Of a DNA stretch of 62,619 bases, positions 25,828 to 34,838 are shown in pieces. Every line of letters begins with the position of its first letter. The first letter of the stretch is position 1. The position numbers and the translations under genes are program-made. The DNA is from Candidatus Desulfovibrio gallistercoris (lineage in GTDB: Bacteria > Desulfobacterota > Desulfovibrionia > Desulfovibrionales > Desulfovibrionaceae). The notes below the pieces were generated by a model, which ran no database searches, was not told the origin of the DNA, and saw only the letters and a program-made list of their open reading frames with translations. The stretch is taken from assembly GCA_019118745.1 (NCBI GenBank), contig DWYJ01000054.1, forward strand, positions 1 through 62,619. Reading direction: 5' to 3'.

Positions 25828-26955
25828 CTAGACCTTCAGCACGTTGCACAATACGGTGATGATGGCCGTGGCCACGATGATGCCGACGATGCCGTGCACC
25901 ACGGCGGTGGTGGTGGCCTTGCCCACGGCCTGCGCGCTGCGGCCGCAGCGGATGCCCTGATAGCAGCCGGAAAGGGCGATGATGACGCCGAAGACCACGG
26001 CGTACGTCAGGCCGATGATGCCGTGCGAGAAGGACACCATCCGCACGGTGGCGCTGAGGTATTCCAGCGCGCTGAGATCCAGCATGGCGACGCCCACCAG
26101 GAAGCCGCCCAGGATGCCCATGAGATCGGCATAAACGGTCAGCAGGGGCACCATGAGCGTCAGGGCCAGCATACGCGGCAGCACCAGAAAATCTATGGGC
26201 GAGATGCCGAGGGTGGACAGGGCGTCCACTTCTTCATTGACCTGCATGGTGCCGATGAGCGCCGCAAAAGACGCCCCCACCCGGCCGGACATGACCACCC
26301 CCACCATGACCGCGCCCATGACGCGCAGCATGCCGATGCCCACCAGCCCGGCCACGTAGATCTGCGCGCCGAACTGGGTGAGCTGCACCGCGCCCACAAA
26401 AGCCAGGATAAGACCGAAAAGCAGGCTGGTCAGGGAAATGATGGGCAGGGACAGCACGCCGCACTCGTACATGGCCGTCAGCAGATCCTGACGCCGCATC
26501 TGGGAGCGCCCCGTCAGGAAGCGCAGCAGGGCTAGGGCGACGTCCCCCACGAAGCCGGCAAACTCCTCCAGCTTGCCGGGCAGGGCGAGCACGGCCGACC
26601 CCAGCGAGGCCACGATCCCCTGCCGGCGTACCGTCCGGGACGCGCCCTGCTTGGCGGGGACGGCAAAGGCGAGCTGCACGAGGCGTTCCAGACCGTGCGG
26701 CAGTTCTCGCCGGATCTCCATGCCGCGTTCCTGGGCCGCCCGGACGAGCTGCATGAGGAAGACCAGCAGGCTGGAATCCCAGGCGGCCAGCGCCTCGCAG
26801 CGCAGCAGCATCCCCCGCGCGCCGCCCGTGCGCACGGCGGAAAGGGCCTCCTGCGCCTGCGAGGGCAGAGGGCTCCCCATCTTCCAGCTCCCGCCGATGC
26901 TGACGGTGAGCATGTCCCCCCTGTGGAGGATGCTGACTTGCGGACTTGTTTCCAT
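25828..26955 (-). CDS. STAS-MlaE fusion permease
   Basis: A 375-residue protein that joins an N-terminal STAS-like domain (about residues 1-95, corresponding to MlaB) to an MlaE permease (about 120-375, five helices, with GRVGASFAALIGTMQVNEEVDALSTLGI, the MlaE hallmark). The STAS domain binds and stabilises the ATPase in the Mla system. The start at 26955 is the Met preceding the STAS fold; the codon lies right behind AAAAGG, too close for an ideal site, so an upstream start at 27015 stays possible. First gene of the operon, divergent from polA with an 86-base gap. Confidence 0.9.
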   Translation of the reverse strand: METSPQVSILHRGDMLTVSIGGSWKMGSPLPSQAQEALSAVRTGGARGMLLRCEALAAWDSSLLVFLMQLVRAAQERGMEIRRELPHGLERLVQLAFAVPAKQGASRTVRRQGIVASLGSAVLALPGKLEEFAGFVGDVALALLRFLTGRSQMRRQDLLTAMYECGVLSLPIISLTSLLFGLILAFVGAVQLTQFGAQIYVAGLVGIGMLRVMGAVMVGVVMSGRVGASFAALIGTMQVNEEVDALSTLGISPIDFLVLPRMLALTLMVPLLTVYADLMGILGGFLVGVAMLDLSALEYLSATVRMVSFSHGIIGLTYAVVFGVIIALSGCYQGIRCGRSAQAVGKATTTAVVHGIVGIIVATAIITVLCNVLKV

Positions 26956-27041
26956 CCTTTTATCATACGCCTTGGCGGCACCGGCTGCAAGCGGCAAGAC
27001 GCCGCTCCTTTCCACGCACCTCCAACCCCCAGTCTGAAGCC

Positions 27042-29753
27042 ATGTCTCTGAAAGATCGCCTTGGCCTTGCCACGCCCCCCCTGTTCCTGATGGATGGTTC
27101 CGCCTTCATTTTTCGCGGCTTTTTCGCCAACCGCAACATGCAGCGCTCGGACGGCTTCCCCACCAACGCGCTGGTGGTGGTGAGCCGCGTGCTGCTGCGC
27201 ATCCTCAGGGAGGAAGCGCCGGAACACTTCGTTTTCGTGCAGGATGGCCGGGGCAAGAATTTCCGGCACGAGATCTTCTCGCTGTACAAGGCCAACCGCG
27301 AAGCCACGCCGGAGGATCTCGTCCGGCAGATAGATCCCATCCAGCGCATGGTGCGTGCGCTGGGGCTGCGTCTCCTCGTTTCCGAAGGCTGCGAGGCCGA
27401 CGACTGCATCGCCTCTCTGGCGGAACGCTTCTCCGCGCAGTGCCCGGTGGTCATCGTGAGCGGCGACAAGGACCTCAAGCAGTGCCTCGGCCCCAATGTC
27501 TTCATGTGGGACCCCGGCTCCCGCGAGGAAAAGCTCGTCTCCGCCGAGGATTTCGTGCGGGAGACCGGCGTGCAGCCCTCGCAGTGGGCCGACGTGCAGG
27601 CCCTCATAGGCGATACCAGCGACAATATCCCCGGCGTGCCGGGCATCGGCCCCAAGAAGGCGCAGCAGATATTTGAAAGCTGCGCCTCGCTGGAGGAGAT
27701 CCGCGACCATTTCGAGCGGGTCCCGGCCAAGCTCCAGGAAAAACTGCGCGACCATCTGGAAAACATGTTCACCTGGCGCGAACTGACCACACTGCGCCGG
27801 GATTTCTGCACGGACATCAGCCTGGACGACATGGCCGTCCGGCCGCCCGACGCCGAAGCCTGCGCCTCCCTGTCCGCGGAATTCGAACTGTTTGCTCTGC
27901 GGCGGGAAATGGATGCCCTGCTGCGCGGGAACAGGGCAAGAGGTGCTTCTCCCGCTGCGGCAGGCGCGCCGCAGGCCGCCCGCACCGGAGAGGGCGATCT
28001 CGCGGCGGACGACGCCGCCCCCGCCCGCACAAAGGGCTCGCAGCAGCTGAGCCTGCTGGATATGGCCGCCCCTGCCCCGGAAAAACTGCCGCCCCTGTTC
28101 CGTACGGCGGCCGAGCTCCCGGCTCCCGCAGGGGCGCGGCTGGCCCTCATCTGGGCGCAGGGCGAGGACGCGCCGCCTCATCTGGCCGTGGCGGCAGCCG
28201 ATGCCCCGGACGATATGCCGCCCTGGACGGGACGCTGGGCAGGGGAGCCGGACGAGCTGGCCGACTATCTGGCGCAGGCCGCGCTGGTGGTGAGCGACGA
28301 CGCCAAACGCCTCTGGCGGCGGGGCCTGCTGCGGGAGGGAGGCAAGCCGCGGATCATGGATCTGGGCATCGCCGCCTATCTGCTCAATCCTGAAGAGAAC
28401 GACTACGGCTGGCCCCGGCTGGCCGTGCGCTGGGGCGCGGGCCTGCCGCGGCGCGACAGCGCCGCCGCCCTGGCGCTGGATATGGCGCGCCTGCTGGAGA
28501 ACCGCCTGCTCAGGGACGGCCTGCTGGCCCTGTACGAAAACCTGGAGATACCGCTCGCCCCGGTGCTGGCGCGCATGGAAGCCGCGGGCATCGCCATCGA
28601 CGGCCGCGCCTTCGGCCGTTTTCTGGCCGATGTGCAGAAGGAACTGGACGAGCTGACCGGCGCGGTCTATGCGGCGGCCGGGCGGACGTTCAATATCCGC
28701 TCCGCCCAGCAGCTCGGCGAGGTGCTGTACGGCGAGATGGGCCTGCCCGCACCGCGCAAGACCCGTGGCGGTCAGGCCTCCACCAGTCAGGAGACGCTGG
28801 AACGGCTGGCCGGGTGTCACCCCGTGGTGGAGAGCATCCTGCATTTCCGCAAGCTGGAGAAGATGCGCTCCACCTATCTTGATCCGCTGCCGCGGCTGGT
28901 GGACGGCAGCGGACGGCTGCACACGACCTTCAACCAGAAGGCCACGGCCACCGGGCGTCTGTCGTCCAGCAATCCCAACCTGCAAAACATCCCGGTGCGC
29001 GGCCCGCTGGGCAAACGCATGCGTACCTGCTTCGTGGCCGGAGAAGGACGGCTGCTGGTCTCGGCGGACTACTCTCAGGTGGAGCTGCGCGTGCTGGCCC
29101 ACATGTCGCAGGACGCGGCCCTGCTGGACGCCTTCCGCCACGGCGAGGACATCCATGCCCGCACGGCGGCGCTGATCTACGACTGCCCGCAGGAGGCCGT
29201 CACGCCCGACCAGCGCCGCAACGCCAAGACCATCAATTTCGGGCTCATCTACGGCATGGGCGCGCAGAAACTGGCGCAGGAGCTCAAGATCACGACCAAC
29301 GAAGCCAAGGAATTCATCGCCCGCTACTTCGAACGCCTCACCGGCCTGAAAGCCTTTTACGACGAGGTGGAAGCCACGGCCCGGCGGCAGGGCTTCGTCA
29401 CCACGCTGGGCGGACGGCGGCGGCTGCTGCCGGACATCCATTCCGCCAACGGGCAGGCCTCGGCGCTGGCGCGGCGGCAGGCCATCAATACGGTCATCCA
29501 GGGCTCGGCGGCGGACATCATCAAGCTCGCCATGCTGGCTGTGGATGCCGATGCCGACCTGCGGCGCATGCAGGCGCGCCTGTTGCTGCAGGTCCACGAC
29601 GAACTGCTGCTCGAAGTGCCGCAAGAGGCGGCGCAGGAAGCGGCGGCGCGGGTGACGGAACTCATGTCGGGGGTCGCGCCGGGCGGCAGCGCCCTTTCCG
29701 TGCCGCTGCTGGTGGACGCCGGGACCGGGCGGGACTGGGGCGCGGCGCACTGA
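27042..29753 (+). CDS. polA: DNA polymerase I
   Basis: Repair and Okazaki-fragment polymerase, 903 residues. Residues 1-290 are the 5-prime nuclease with its acidic residues (CEADDCIA, GDKDL, GDTSDNIPGVPGIGPKKA). Residues about 355-490 correspond to the 3-prime exonuclease fold but lack the DxE and other metal ligands, so proofreading is predicted absent. Residues 500-903 are the polymerase with motif A (SADYSQVELR), motif B (RRNAKTINFGLIYG) and motif C (QVHDELLLEVP). Start at 27042 fits the family N-terminus; ribosome site weak (GAAG). Confidence 0.95.
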   Translation: MSLKDRLGLATPPLFLMDGSAFIFRGFFANRNMQRSDGFPTNALVVVSRVLLRILREEAPEHFVFVQDGRGKNFRHEIFSLYKANREATPEDLVRQIDPIQRMVRALGLRLLVSEGCEADDCIASLAERFSAQCPVVIVSGDKDLKQCLGPNVFMWDPGSREEKLVSAEDFVRETGVQPSQWADVQALIGDTSDNIPGVPGIGPKKAQQIFESCASLEEIRDHFERVPAKLQEKLRDHLENMFTWRELTTLRRDFCTDISLDDMAVRPPDAEACASLSAEFELFALRREMDALLRGNRARGASPAAAGAPQAARTGEGDLAADDAAPARTKGSQQLSLLDMAAPAPEKLPPLFRTAAELPAPAGARLALIWAQGEDAPPHLAVAAADAPDDMPPWTGRWAGEPDELADYLAQAALVVSDDAKRLWRRGLLREGGKPRIMDLGIAAYLLNPEENDYGWPRLAVRWGAGLPRRDSAAALALDMARLLENRLLRDGLLALYENLEIPLAPVLARMEAAGIAIDGRAFGRFLADVQKELDELTGAVYAAAGRTFNIRSAQQLGEVLYGEMGLPAPRKTRGGQASTSQETLERLAGCHPVVESILHFRKLEKMRSTYLDPLPRLVDGSGRLHTTFNQKATATGRLSSSNPNLQNIPVRGPLGKRMRTCFVAGEGRLLVSADYSQVELRVLAHMSQDAALLDAFRHGEDIHARTAALIYDCPQEAVTPDQRRNAKTINFGLIYGMGAQKLAQELKITTNEAKEFIARYFERLTGLKAFYDEVEATARRQGFVTTLGGRRRLLPDIHSANGQASALARRQAINTVIQGSAADIIKLAMLAVDADADLRRMQARLLLQVHDELLLEVPQEAAQEAAARVTELMSGVAPGGSALSVPLLVDAGTGRDWGAAH

Positions 29754-29964
29754 GGCGGCCTGGTCCGGACGCGGGGAAGAGGAAGGCGTCACGGCCGGTT
29801 ACGGCATCGTCTCTCAAGATTTGCCGCCGCCGGCCGATACGGGATATGGCGTCCGCGGAAGGCTTCCCTGACGACAGGGACGGCCGCGCCGTCGGGGAGA
29901 GCAAACAGCGGAGCAGCATGGGGGAGAACGTCCCACCCCGTCCTGGGCCGCAGGGGGGAGCGGG

Positions 29965-31323
29965 ATGTATGCCGTCATAAAGGATGTCTACAAGTTTCGC
30001 CGTATTCTCGGCGACATGACAGGGCTGTGCAATCTGCGCTGCCGCTTTTGTTCCACCGATTTCCGGCAGGCCGGACGCACCGTCCTGCCGCTGCCCGTGG
30101 CGCGCAGCCTGCGGCGGCTCCTGGATCTGGTGCCGGAGGAGTGCTTCTATCTCTCCTTCTTCTTTGAACCGACCCTGCATCCGCACTTTCCGGAGATACT
30201 GGCCTCGCTGGGCAGCGAAGGGCGCGAAAAGGCCATTTTTTCCACCAACATGGCCTGCGACATGGACGACGACGTCATCCAGGCCCTGGCCGCCGCGCCG
30301 GTAAAGCGCATCATCCTTTCCCTGCACACCCTGCGACCGGACGTCTATACCTCCTTGTGCAGCGGCTGCCGGGTGGAGCGGCTGCTCGGCAATCTGATGC
30401 GGCTCGGCGACGCCTGCCGCACACGCGAGGAGAACGGCGACCACGCGCCCGCCCTGCACTTTCTGACCGTTGTCCTGCGGGACAATTACGAGGAGATCCC
30501 CTCCCTCGTGCAGCTGGCGGGGGAGCGTCTGCACGCTGCGGCCCACGAGCTGCGCACGCCCGTCTACGGCGATCATGTGGGCCTGCCGTTCACCGCGCAG
30601 CAGCTGCTCGGCCGCCGGGAACTGGAAAATCTGCTGCCGCGCCTCTCCGCACCCCACGAGAACATCATCTACGAGTTCACGCTCTGGCAGGAGCTCTTTG
30701 CCCAGCGGCGCGCCGCCGGGGACGTGCCGCCGGACATGCGCAGTCTGGACTGTCCCGGCCCGGTGGCCGTAGGCAAGGTGCTGCCCCAGCGCTATTGGGA
30801 TGTCCGCATCGACGCCGACGGCAGCGCCTATTTTTACGGCCTCGAAGAGCGGTGCGACCTCGCGGAACCGGCGCGGGCCGATGCCTCCGGCGAAAAGGTG
30901 CGGGCCTGCTTCACCGAACGGCTGGAACGCCTGGCCGCGGCCCTGCCGGACCGTTTCGCCTGCTCCCCCCGGCAGACGCGACTGGCGCGGGACGTGCAGC
31001 ACCTGCTGTCCGGCCCGGAATGCGGCATGGCGCGTCTGCGTCAGGTCCGCCTCGGCACGCAGGCCTGCCGCATACGCGGGCTGCTGGAGCTGCCCCATGC
31101 CCTGGAAGCGGGGGACGAGATCGTCCTGCAATGGGGGAGCATGACCGTACGCGCCCAGCGCCATCCCCTTTCCGTTGCGGCGGACGAAAGCGGTTCCCGC
31201 TGGGCGCTGGAAGCGGCCTTCCCCCCTCAGGATCGGGACGATCTGCCCGCCGAAGGCTATCTGCTGCTGTTCCGGGGCGAGCGCGTCCTCATCCGCCTGC
31301 CCTTGCTGCCCGACGGCGAATAA
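29965..31323 (+). CDS. Radical SAM protein of unknown substrate
   Basis: A 452-residue protein. Cys22, Cys26 and Cys29 (CNLRCRFC) form the radical SAM 4Fe-4S site. The TIM-barrel part runs to about residue 240. No SPASM or B12 domain is visible; the last 90 residues (LGTQACRIRGLLELP...) look like a small beta domain of unknown type. GGGGGAGC sets the start. It is 110 bases upstream of the HsdS-like gene on the same strand and could be part of the same locus. I do not recognise the subfamily. Confidence 0.75.
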   Translation: MYAVIKDVYKFRRILGDMTGLCNLRCRFCSTDFRQAGRTVLPLPVARSLRRLLDLVPEECFYLSFFFEPTLHPHFPEILASLGSEGREKAIFSTNMACDMDDDVIQALAAAPVKRIILSLHTLRPDVYTSLCSGCRVERLLGNLMRLGDACRTREENGDHAPALHFLTVVLRDNYEEIPSLVQLAGERLHAAAHELRTPVYGDHVGLPFTAQQLLGRRELENLLPRLSAPHENIIYEFTLWQELFAQRRAAGDVPPDMRSLDCPGPVAVGKVLPQRYWDVRIDADGSAYFYGLEERCDLAEPARADASGEKVRACFTERLERLAAALPDRFACSPRQTRLARDVQHLLSGPECGMARLRQVRLGTQACRIRGLLELPHALEAGDEIVLQWGSMTVRAQRHPLSVAADESGSRWALEAAFPPQDRDDLPAEGYLLLFRGERVLIRLPLLPDGE

Positions 31324-31433
31324 GGACGCCGCGCCGCTGCCGCCTCTCACATGCGCGGAGCCGCCGGTACGGGCCGCTTGCCTCCATCATCCGCCTCATA
31401 TACAGTTTGTGCACTTCTATTTTTGGAGGCTGC

Positions 31434-32147
31434 ATGCGCTTTCCCCTGTCCGCCCTGGCCGATGTGCGCCTCGGCTATCCCTTCCGAACCCGCGTGACGC
31501 CGGAAACGCAGGGAGAAACGGCGCTTGTCCAGCTTGCCGACCTGAACGGCGGCGTCCTGGATGCCTCCTCCCTCGTGCGCGTACGTCTGGCAAGGATACG
31601 GGAGCATTTTGCCCTGCGGCCGGGGGATATCCTGTTCCGCGCCCGCAGCCAGATGCACGACGCGACCTATGTAGACGATCTGACGCCCGGCCCGGGCGTC
31701 GTGCGCGTGGTGGCCGCCGCGCCCATCCTTGTGCTGCGGGTCCGGCCCCCGCACGGCCGGGCGGGCGGACTGCCGGACGGCGTGGCCGGACTCGACGCCC
31801 GCTATCTGCACTGGCTGCTGAACCACCCGCAGACGCAGGCCGTCCTGCGGACGCAGAGCACGGGACATAATGCGGAGATCCTGCGCAAGAGCGATCTGGA
31901 AGGACTCCTGCTGCCTGTGCCGTCGCCCGCGGTGCAGCGGCTCATCGTCGAAGCCGCCGGGCTGCTGGAGCGGGAACGCGAGCTGCGCCGCCGGCTGCTG
32001 GAAGAACGTTTCACCATGATCCAACGCCGGCTGTTGCACCATGCCGAGGCGGAAGAGAGCGTGGCGGAGAACGGCGGCCCGCCGTCCCCGACGCCGCGCA
32101 CGGAAGGCAACGAAAGACCGGCCTGGGCGCGTCTGGAGGGCATATGA
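31434..32147 (+). CDS. HsdS-like half specificity subunit
   Basis: A 237-residue protein with one target-recognition-like domain. The opening LSALADVRLGYPFRT, then LVQLADLNGGVLD, then FALRPGDILFRARSQ follow the type I specificity-subunit pattern (GxPF, xQxxDI, xLxxGDxLxx). HNAEILRKSDLEGLLLPVPS and a helical tail (residues 180-215) fit the half-repeat and spacer helix. Classical HsdS has two such units; this has one, so it may dimerise. GGAGGC precedes the ATG; it overlaps the methylase-like gene by 4 bases. Confidence 0.75.
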   Translation: MRFPLSALADVRLGYPFRTRVTPETQGETALVQLADLNGGVLDASSLVRVRLARIREHFALRPGDILFRARSQMHDATYVDDLTPGPGVVRVVAAAPILVLRVRPPHGRAGGLPDGVAGLDARYLHWLLNHPQTQAVLRTQSTGHNAEILRKSDLEGLLLPVPSPAVQRLIVEAAGLLERERELRRRLLEERFTMIQRRLLHHAEAEESVAENGGPPSPTPRTEGNERPAWARLEGI

Positions 32148-33577
32148 CGGCAGGACATCCGCATGACGCCGGAACGGAAGAGGCAGCGGCCCGCCGCTGT
32201 CTGACGGAAGCCTGCCGCAGCGTCGGCCAGTGGTTCGCACGTCATCCGCTGCCGGATAGCGCCGATCCGGCCCACGCGCATATGGTCGAGGCGGAAACGG
32301 CGCTCGGTTTTTTTGCCCTTTCCCAGCTGTGCCCGCCGGGCTTCCTTGCGCAGCAGCTGAACCTCCTCCGACAGGGGACGCCCGCCCGGCCGCTGCGACG
32401 TGACGGCACGGCCCCGGCCGCTCCCTGGCAGGAAAGCGAATGGCCGCAGCTCGCCGCCATGACGCGTACGGCGCTGGGGCGAGCAGGCGTGGAGCTGTTC
32501 AGCCCGCAACATCTGGACGGCCCTGACGCCCTCGCGGCCTGCCTTGAGGCCTTCAAAGACATGCCGCCCCTGGATAGGGACAGGGCAAGCCGTCTGCTGC
32601 TGGACAAGCTCGGCGATTACGCCGCCGGCCGAGGCAGGGGACTTGCCTGCGGCATCGTGCCGCCCTGGCTGGCGCGGCTCATGAGCGGCATGGGGCATCC
32701 CGCCGGCGGCGAACGCGTGCGGGATCTGGCAGCCGGTGCGGGGACGCTGCTGGCCGAGGCCGCGCTTGCGCATCCGCTGGCTGACCGCGTCTATTTCGTG
32801 GCGGACGGCGTGCGTCCGCCGCTGGGCATATTGTTGCTGCACCTCTGCGGCGTGCCCGCCACGCCGGAAAACTTCGCCTTGGGGCAGCCGGCCCCTGAGG
32901 TCGGGAGCGACACCCCCGGCAACGCCGTGCAGGTGAGGGACGACGGGGCGAGCCACCTGACCCTCAGCGCCGCACCGGCCTTTGTTCCGGTAGAGCAGGG
33001 GACGGAAGAATGTTTCTGGATCTGCCGCCATATCAGCGAAGCGCTTCCCGCCTGCGGCAGGTGCGTGCTGCTGACGCGGCTGGGGCCGCTGTTCCGCGCA
33101 GAGCGGGAGGCGCGTATGCGGACGGAACTGGTGCGCCGCAACCTGCTGGATGCGGTCATCCAGCTCCCCGGCAACGTGGTGCAGGGGAACAATGCCGTGC
33201 CAGCGCTCCTGCTCTTCGACCGCCGCCGGGAGCAGGGCGGCCCGCAGGCCGGGCAGGGCAGCGTGTTCATGGCCGACCTGTTCTCTCTGGGACGGCGCAG
33301 CCGCACGCTCGGCTATCTTGAGGAGGCGCACCTTGAGGCAGCGCTGGAACTGCTGCGGGAACGCCGGGAACGTCCGGGCGTCAGCCGTTGTGTCCCCTGT
33401 GCGGACATCCTGACGCAAAATGTCTGGCTGCCGTCGCGCTTCCTGCGGCCGGACGCCGGGGAAGCAACGCCCCCGGAAGAACAGCCCGCCCGCATCGCCG
33501 CGCTGGAGGCCGAACTGTCGGAAACACAGATGCAGCTGGACGCGCTGCTGGCCCGCCTGGCCACGCTTTGCCCGTGA
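32144..33577 (+). CDS. HsdM-like N6-adenine methylase with degenerate catalytic motif
   Basis: A 477-residue protein shaped like a type I modification subunit. RVRDLAAGAGTLLAEAAL (191-208) is the SAM-binding motif I. The motif IV position (about 274-280), where active enzymes have NPPF or NPPY, reads LSAAPAF, so adenine methylation is predicted lost. The downstream HsdM blocks RRNLLDAVIQLPGNVVQ and VPALLLFDRRRE, and the C-terminal VWLPSRFL, are kept. ATGA overlap with the HsdS-like gene. No HsdR nuclease is present. It may be a DNA-binding complex with a non-methylating role. Confidence 0.75.
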   Translation: MTAGHPHDAGTEEAAARRCLTEACRSVGQWFARHPLPDSADPAHAHMVEAETALGFFALSQLCPPGFLAQQLNLLRQGTPARPLRRDGTAPAAPWQESEWPQLAAMTRTALGRAGVELFSPQHLDGPDALAACLEAFKDMPPLDRDRASRLLLDKLGDYAAGRGRGLACGIVPPWLARLMSGMGHPAGGERVRDLAAGAGTLLAEAALAHPLADRVYFVADGVRPPLGILLLHLCGVPATPENFALGQPAPEVGSDTPGNAVQVRDDGASHLTLSAAPAFVPVEQGTEECFWICRHISEALPACGRCVLLTRLGPLFRAEREARMRTELVRRNLLDAVIQLPGNVVQGNNAVPALLLFDRRREQGGPQAGQGSVFMADLFSLGRRSRTLGYLEEAHLEAALELLRERRERPGVSRCVPCADILTQNVWLPSRFLRPDAGEATPPEEQPARIAALEAELSETQMQLDALLARLATLCP

Positions 33578-33583
33578 CAGATG

Positions 33584-33633
33584 AAAAAAAAACAGACAAC
33601 GCGGTTGCCGCTGCACATCAGGGCGGCAACCGC
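33584..33633 (-). terminator. Hairpin with distal T-tract between hsdM-like and hydrolase genes
   Basis: GCGGTTGCC...GGCAACCGC forms the stem (33601-33633). On the minus strand it is followed, after about 8 bases, by nine T residues. It could end the hydrolase transcript; the gap between stem and T-tract makes it imperfect. Confidence 0.4.
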
Positions 33634-33668
33634 ACACATCGTCCGCACGCAGGCTGGGACCAGCCTGT

Positions 33669-33807
33669 AACCTGTCAACACTACTACTTATTTTTGGGGG
33701 AAGGTCCAGGGCATGAGGCAACCCCGACCCCAAAACAAGCGGAGCGTGTACAGCCTGTTCATTCTATCTATTGAAATTATTTATATAATTTGTTCTAACA
33801 TGTCCTA
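33669..33807. repeat. Family B repeat, internally deleted copy
   Basis: AACCTGTCAACACTACTACTT at the left, GGGGGAAGG, GAGGCAACC...CAAGCGGAGCGTGTACAGC, and TTGAAATTATTTATATAATTTGTTCTAACATGTCCTA at the right. The large inner stem of full copies is missing. It lies just downstream of the hydrolase stop codon. Confidence 0.7.
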
Positions 33808-33815
33808 ACGGCCCC

Positions 33816-34760
33816 CTAGCCCCGCAGATGCTGTCCGAAAAAGTCGGTCAGCTTTTGCACGACGGGCTGGACGAACTCCGGCTTGTCGTACAGATCCACG
33901 TGGCTTGCGCCGGGGATGCTGTAAAGCTCTTTCGGCTCCCGCGCCGCGGCATAGGCGGCCTCGCTGAAATAGAGGGTATCGGCCTCGCTGCCGACGACGA
34001 GCAGGATGGGCCGGGGAGAGACCGTATCCAGATGGGCGAAGGCGTCAAAGGCCGCCAGCTTGTCGTTGCTGGAGACGAGGTATCTGTTGACCGACGTGGG
34101 ATACTGGCAGCGGGGCGTGCGGTAGTATTCCCAGGCTTCACGCTGGATGGTCGAGGTGTGCTCGTTTATCTCGCTGCTGTCGTCGGGCACATACTTCCAG
34201 TAAGCGGGCTCGCCGCCACGGGCCTCCGCGGTACGGGCCTCGGCCACTTCCTGGAGCAGCTTCTGCAAAAAATTCTCGATATGCACGCCGGGGAAGCCGT
34301 TTTTGGCGCTGTCGCCCACGTCCCAGGTGCTGATGCCCGCGGCGGCGCGGATCCGGGCCTCGGTCTGCATGGCGCTCAGGGTGTAGCCGCCGCCCGCGCA
34401 GACGCCCATTGCGCCGATGCGCTGCGGGTCCACATAATCCAGCGTCACGAGATAGTCCACGGCAGAACGGATATCCTCCACCCGCGAGGTCGGATCTTCC
34501 AGATAGCGGGGCAGGCCCTCGCTTTCCCCCTGATGGGACGCATCGAAGGCAAGGGCCACGTAGCCCGCCTGCGCCAGATTCCAGGCATAGAGGGAAGAAC
34601 ATTGCTCCTTCACCCCGCCGCCGGGATGCGTCACCACGATGGCCGGATAGGTCCGGGCGGCGTCAAAGTCGGGCGGCAAAAAGAGCAGTCCGGCCAGGTT
34701 CAGGGAAAACTTCTTGAAGGTGACCTTTTTCCCTTCCGTATAGTGCGTCGTATATTGCAT
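33816..34760 (-). CDS. Alpha/beta hydrolase with cysteine nucleophile (YcjY/DLH-like)
   Basis: A 314-residue alpha/beta hydrolase. The nucleophile elbow is GVCAGGGY with Cys121 at the catalytic position, as in dienelactone hydrolases and the YcjY group; the acid is likely in GSEADTLYFSE and the histidine in GASHVDLYD. VVTHPGGGVKEQ gives the oxyanion region. Substrate unknown. AAGGAG precedes the ATG. It lies 78 bases downstream of the Fe-S flavoprotein gene on the same strand, and the pair is divergent from a LysR gene. Confidence 0.82.
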   Translation of the reverse strand: MQYTTHYTEGKKVTFKKFSLNLAGLLFLPPDFDAARTYPAIVVTHPGGGVKEQCSSLYAWNLAQAGYVALAFDASHQGESEGLPRYLEDPTSRVEDIRSAVDYLVTLDYVDPQRIGAMGVCAGGGYTLSAMQTEARIRAAAGISTWDVGDSAKNGFPGVHIENFLQKLLQEVAEARTAEARGGEPAYWKYVPDDSSEINEHTSTIQREAWEYYRTPRCQYPTSVNRYLVSSNDKLAAFDAFAHLDTVSPRPILLVVGSEADTLYFSEAAYAAAREPKELYSIPGASHVDLYDKPEFVQPVVQKLTDFFGQHLRG

Positions 34761-34838
34761 GCGGTGTTCTCCTTGTCGTAGGCGGGCAAGCCCCTGCCAT
34801 GCGCCTCCGGCGAGAAGGCGGACGGCAGGGGAGGACGA

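Noticed and set aside
26532..29792. A 1086-codon minus-strand frame across polA
   Set aside because: Same shadow effect; polA motifs on the plus strand are complete. The end of this frame only overlaps the MlaE gene in another phase.
33816..33819. The hydrolase stop codon (CTAG) as an eighth stop-codon repeat junction
   Set aside because: The family B copy ends at about 33807, nine bases away, so the junction is near but not exact. Not counted.
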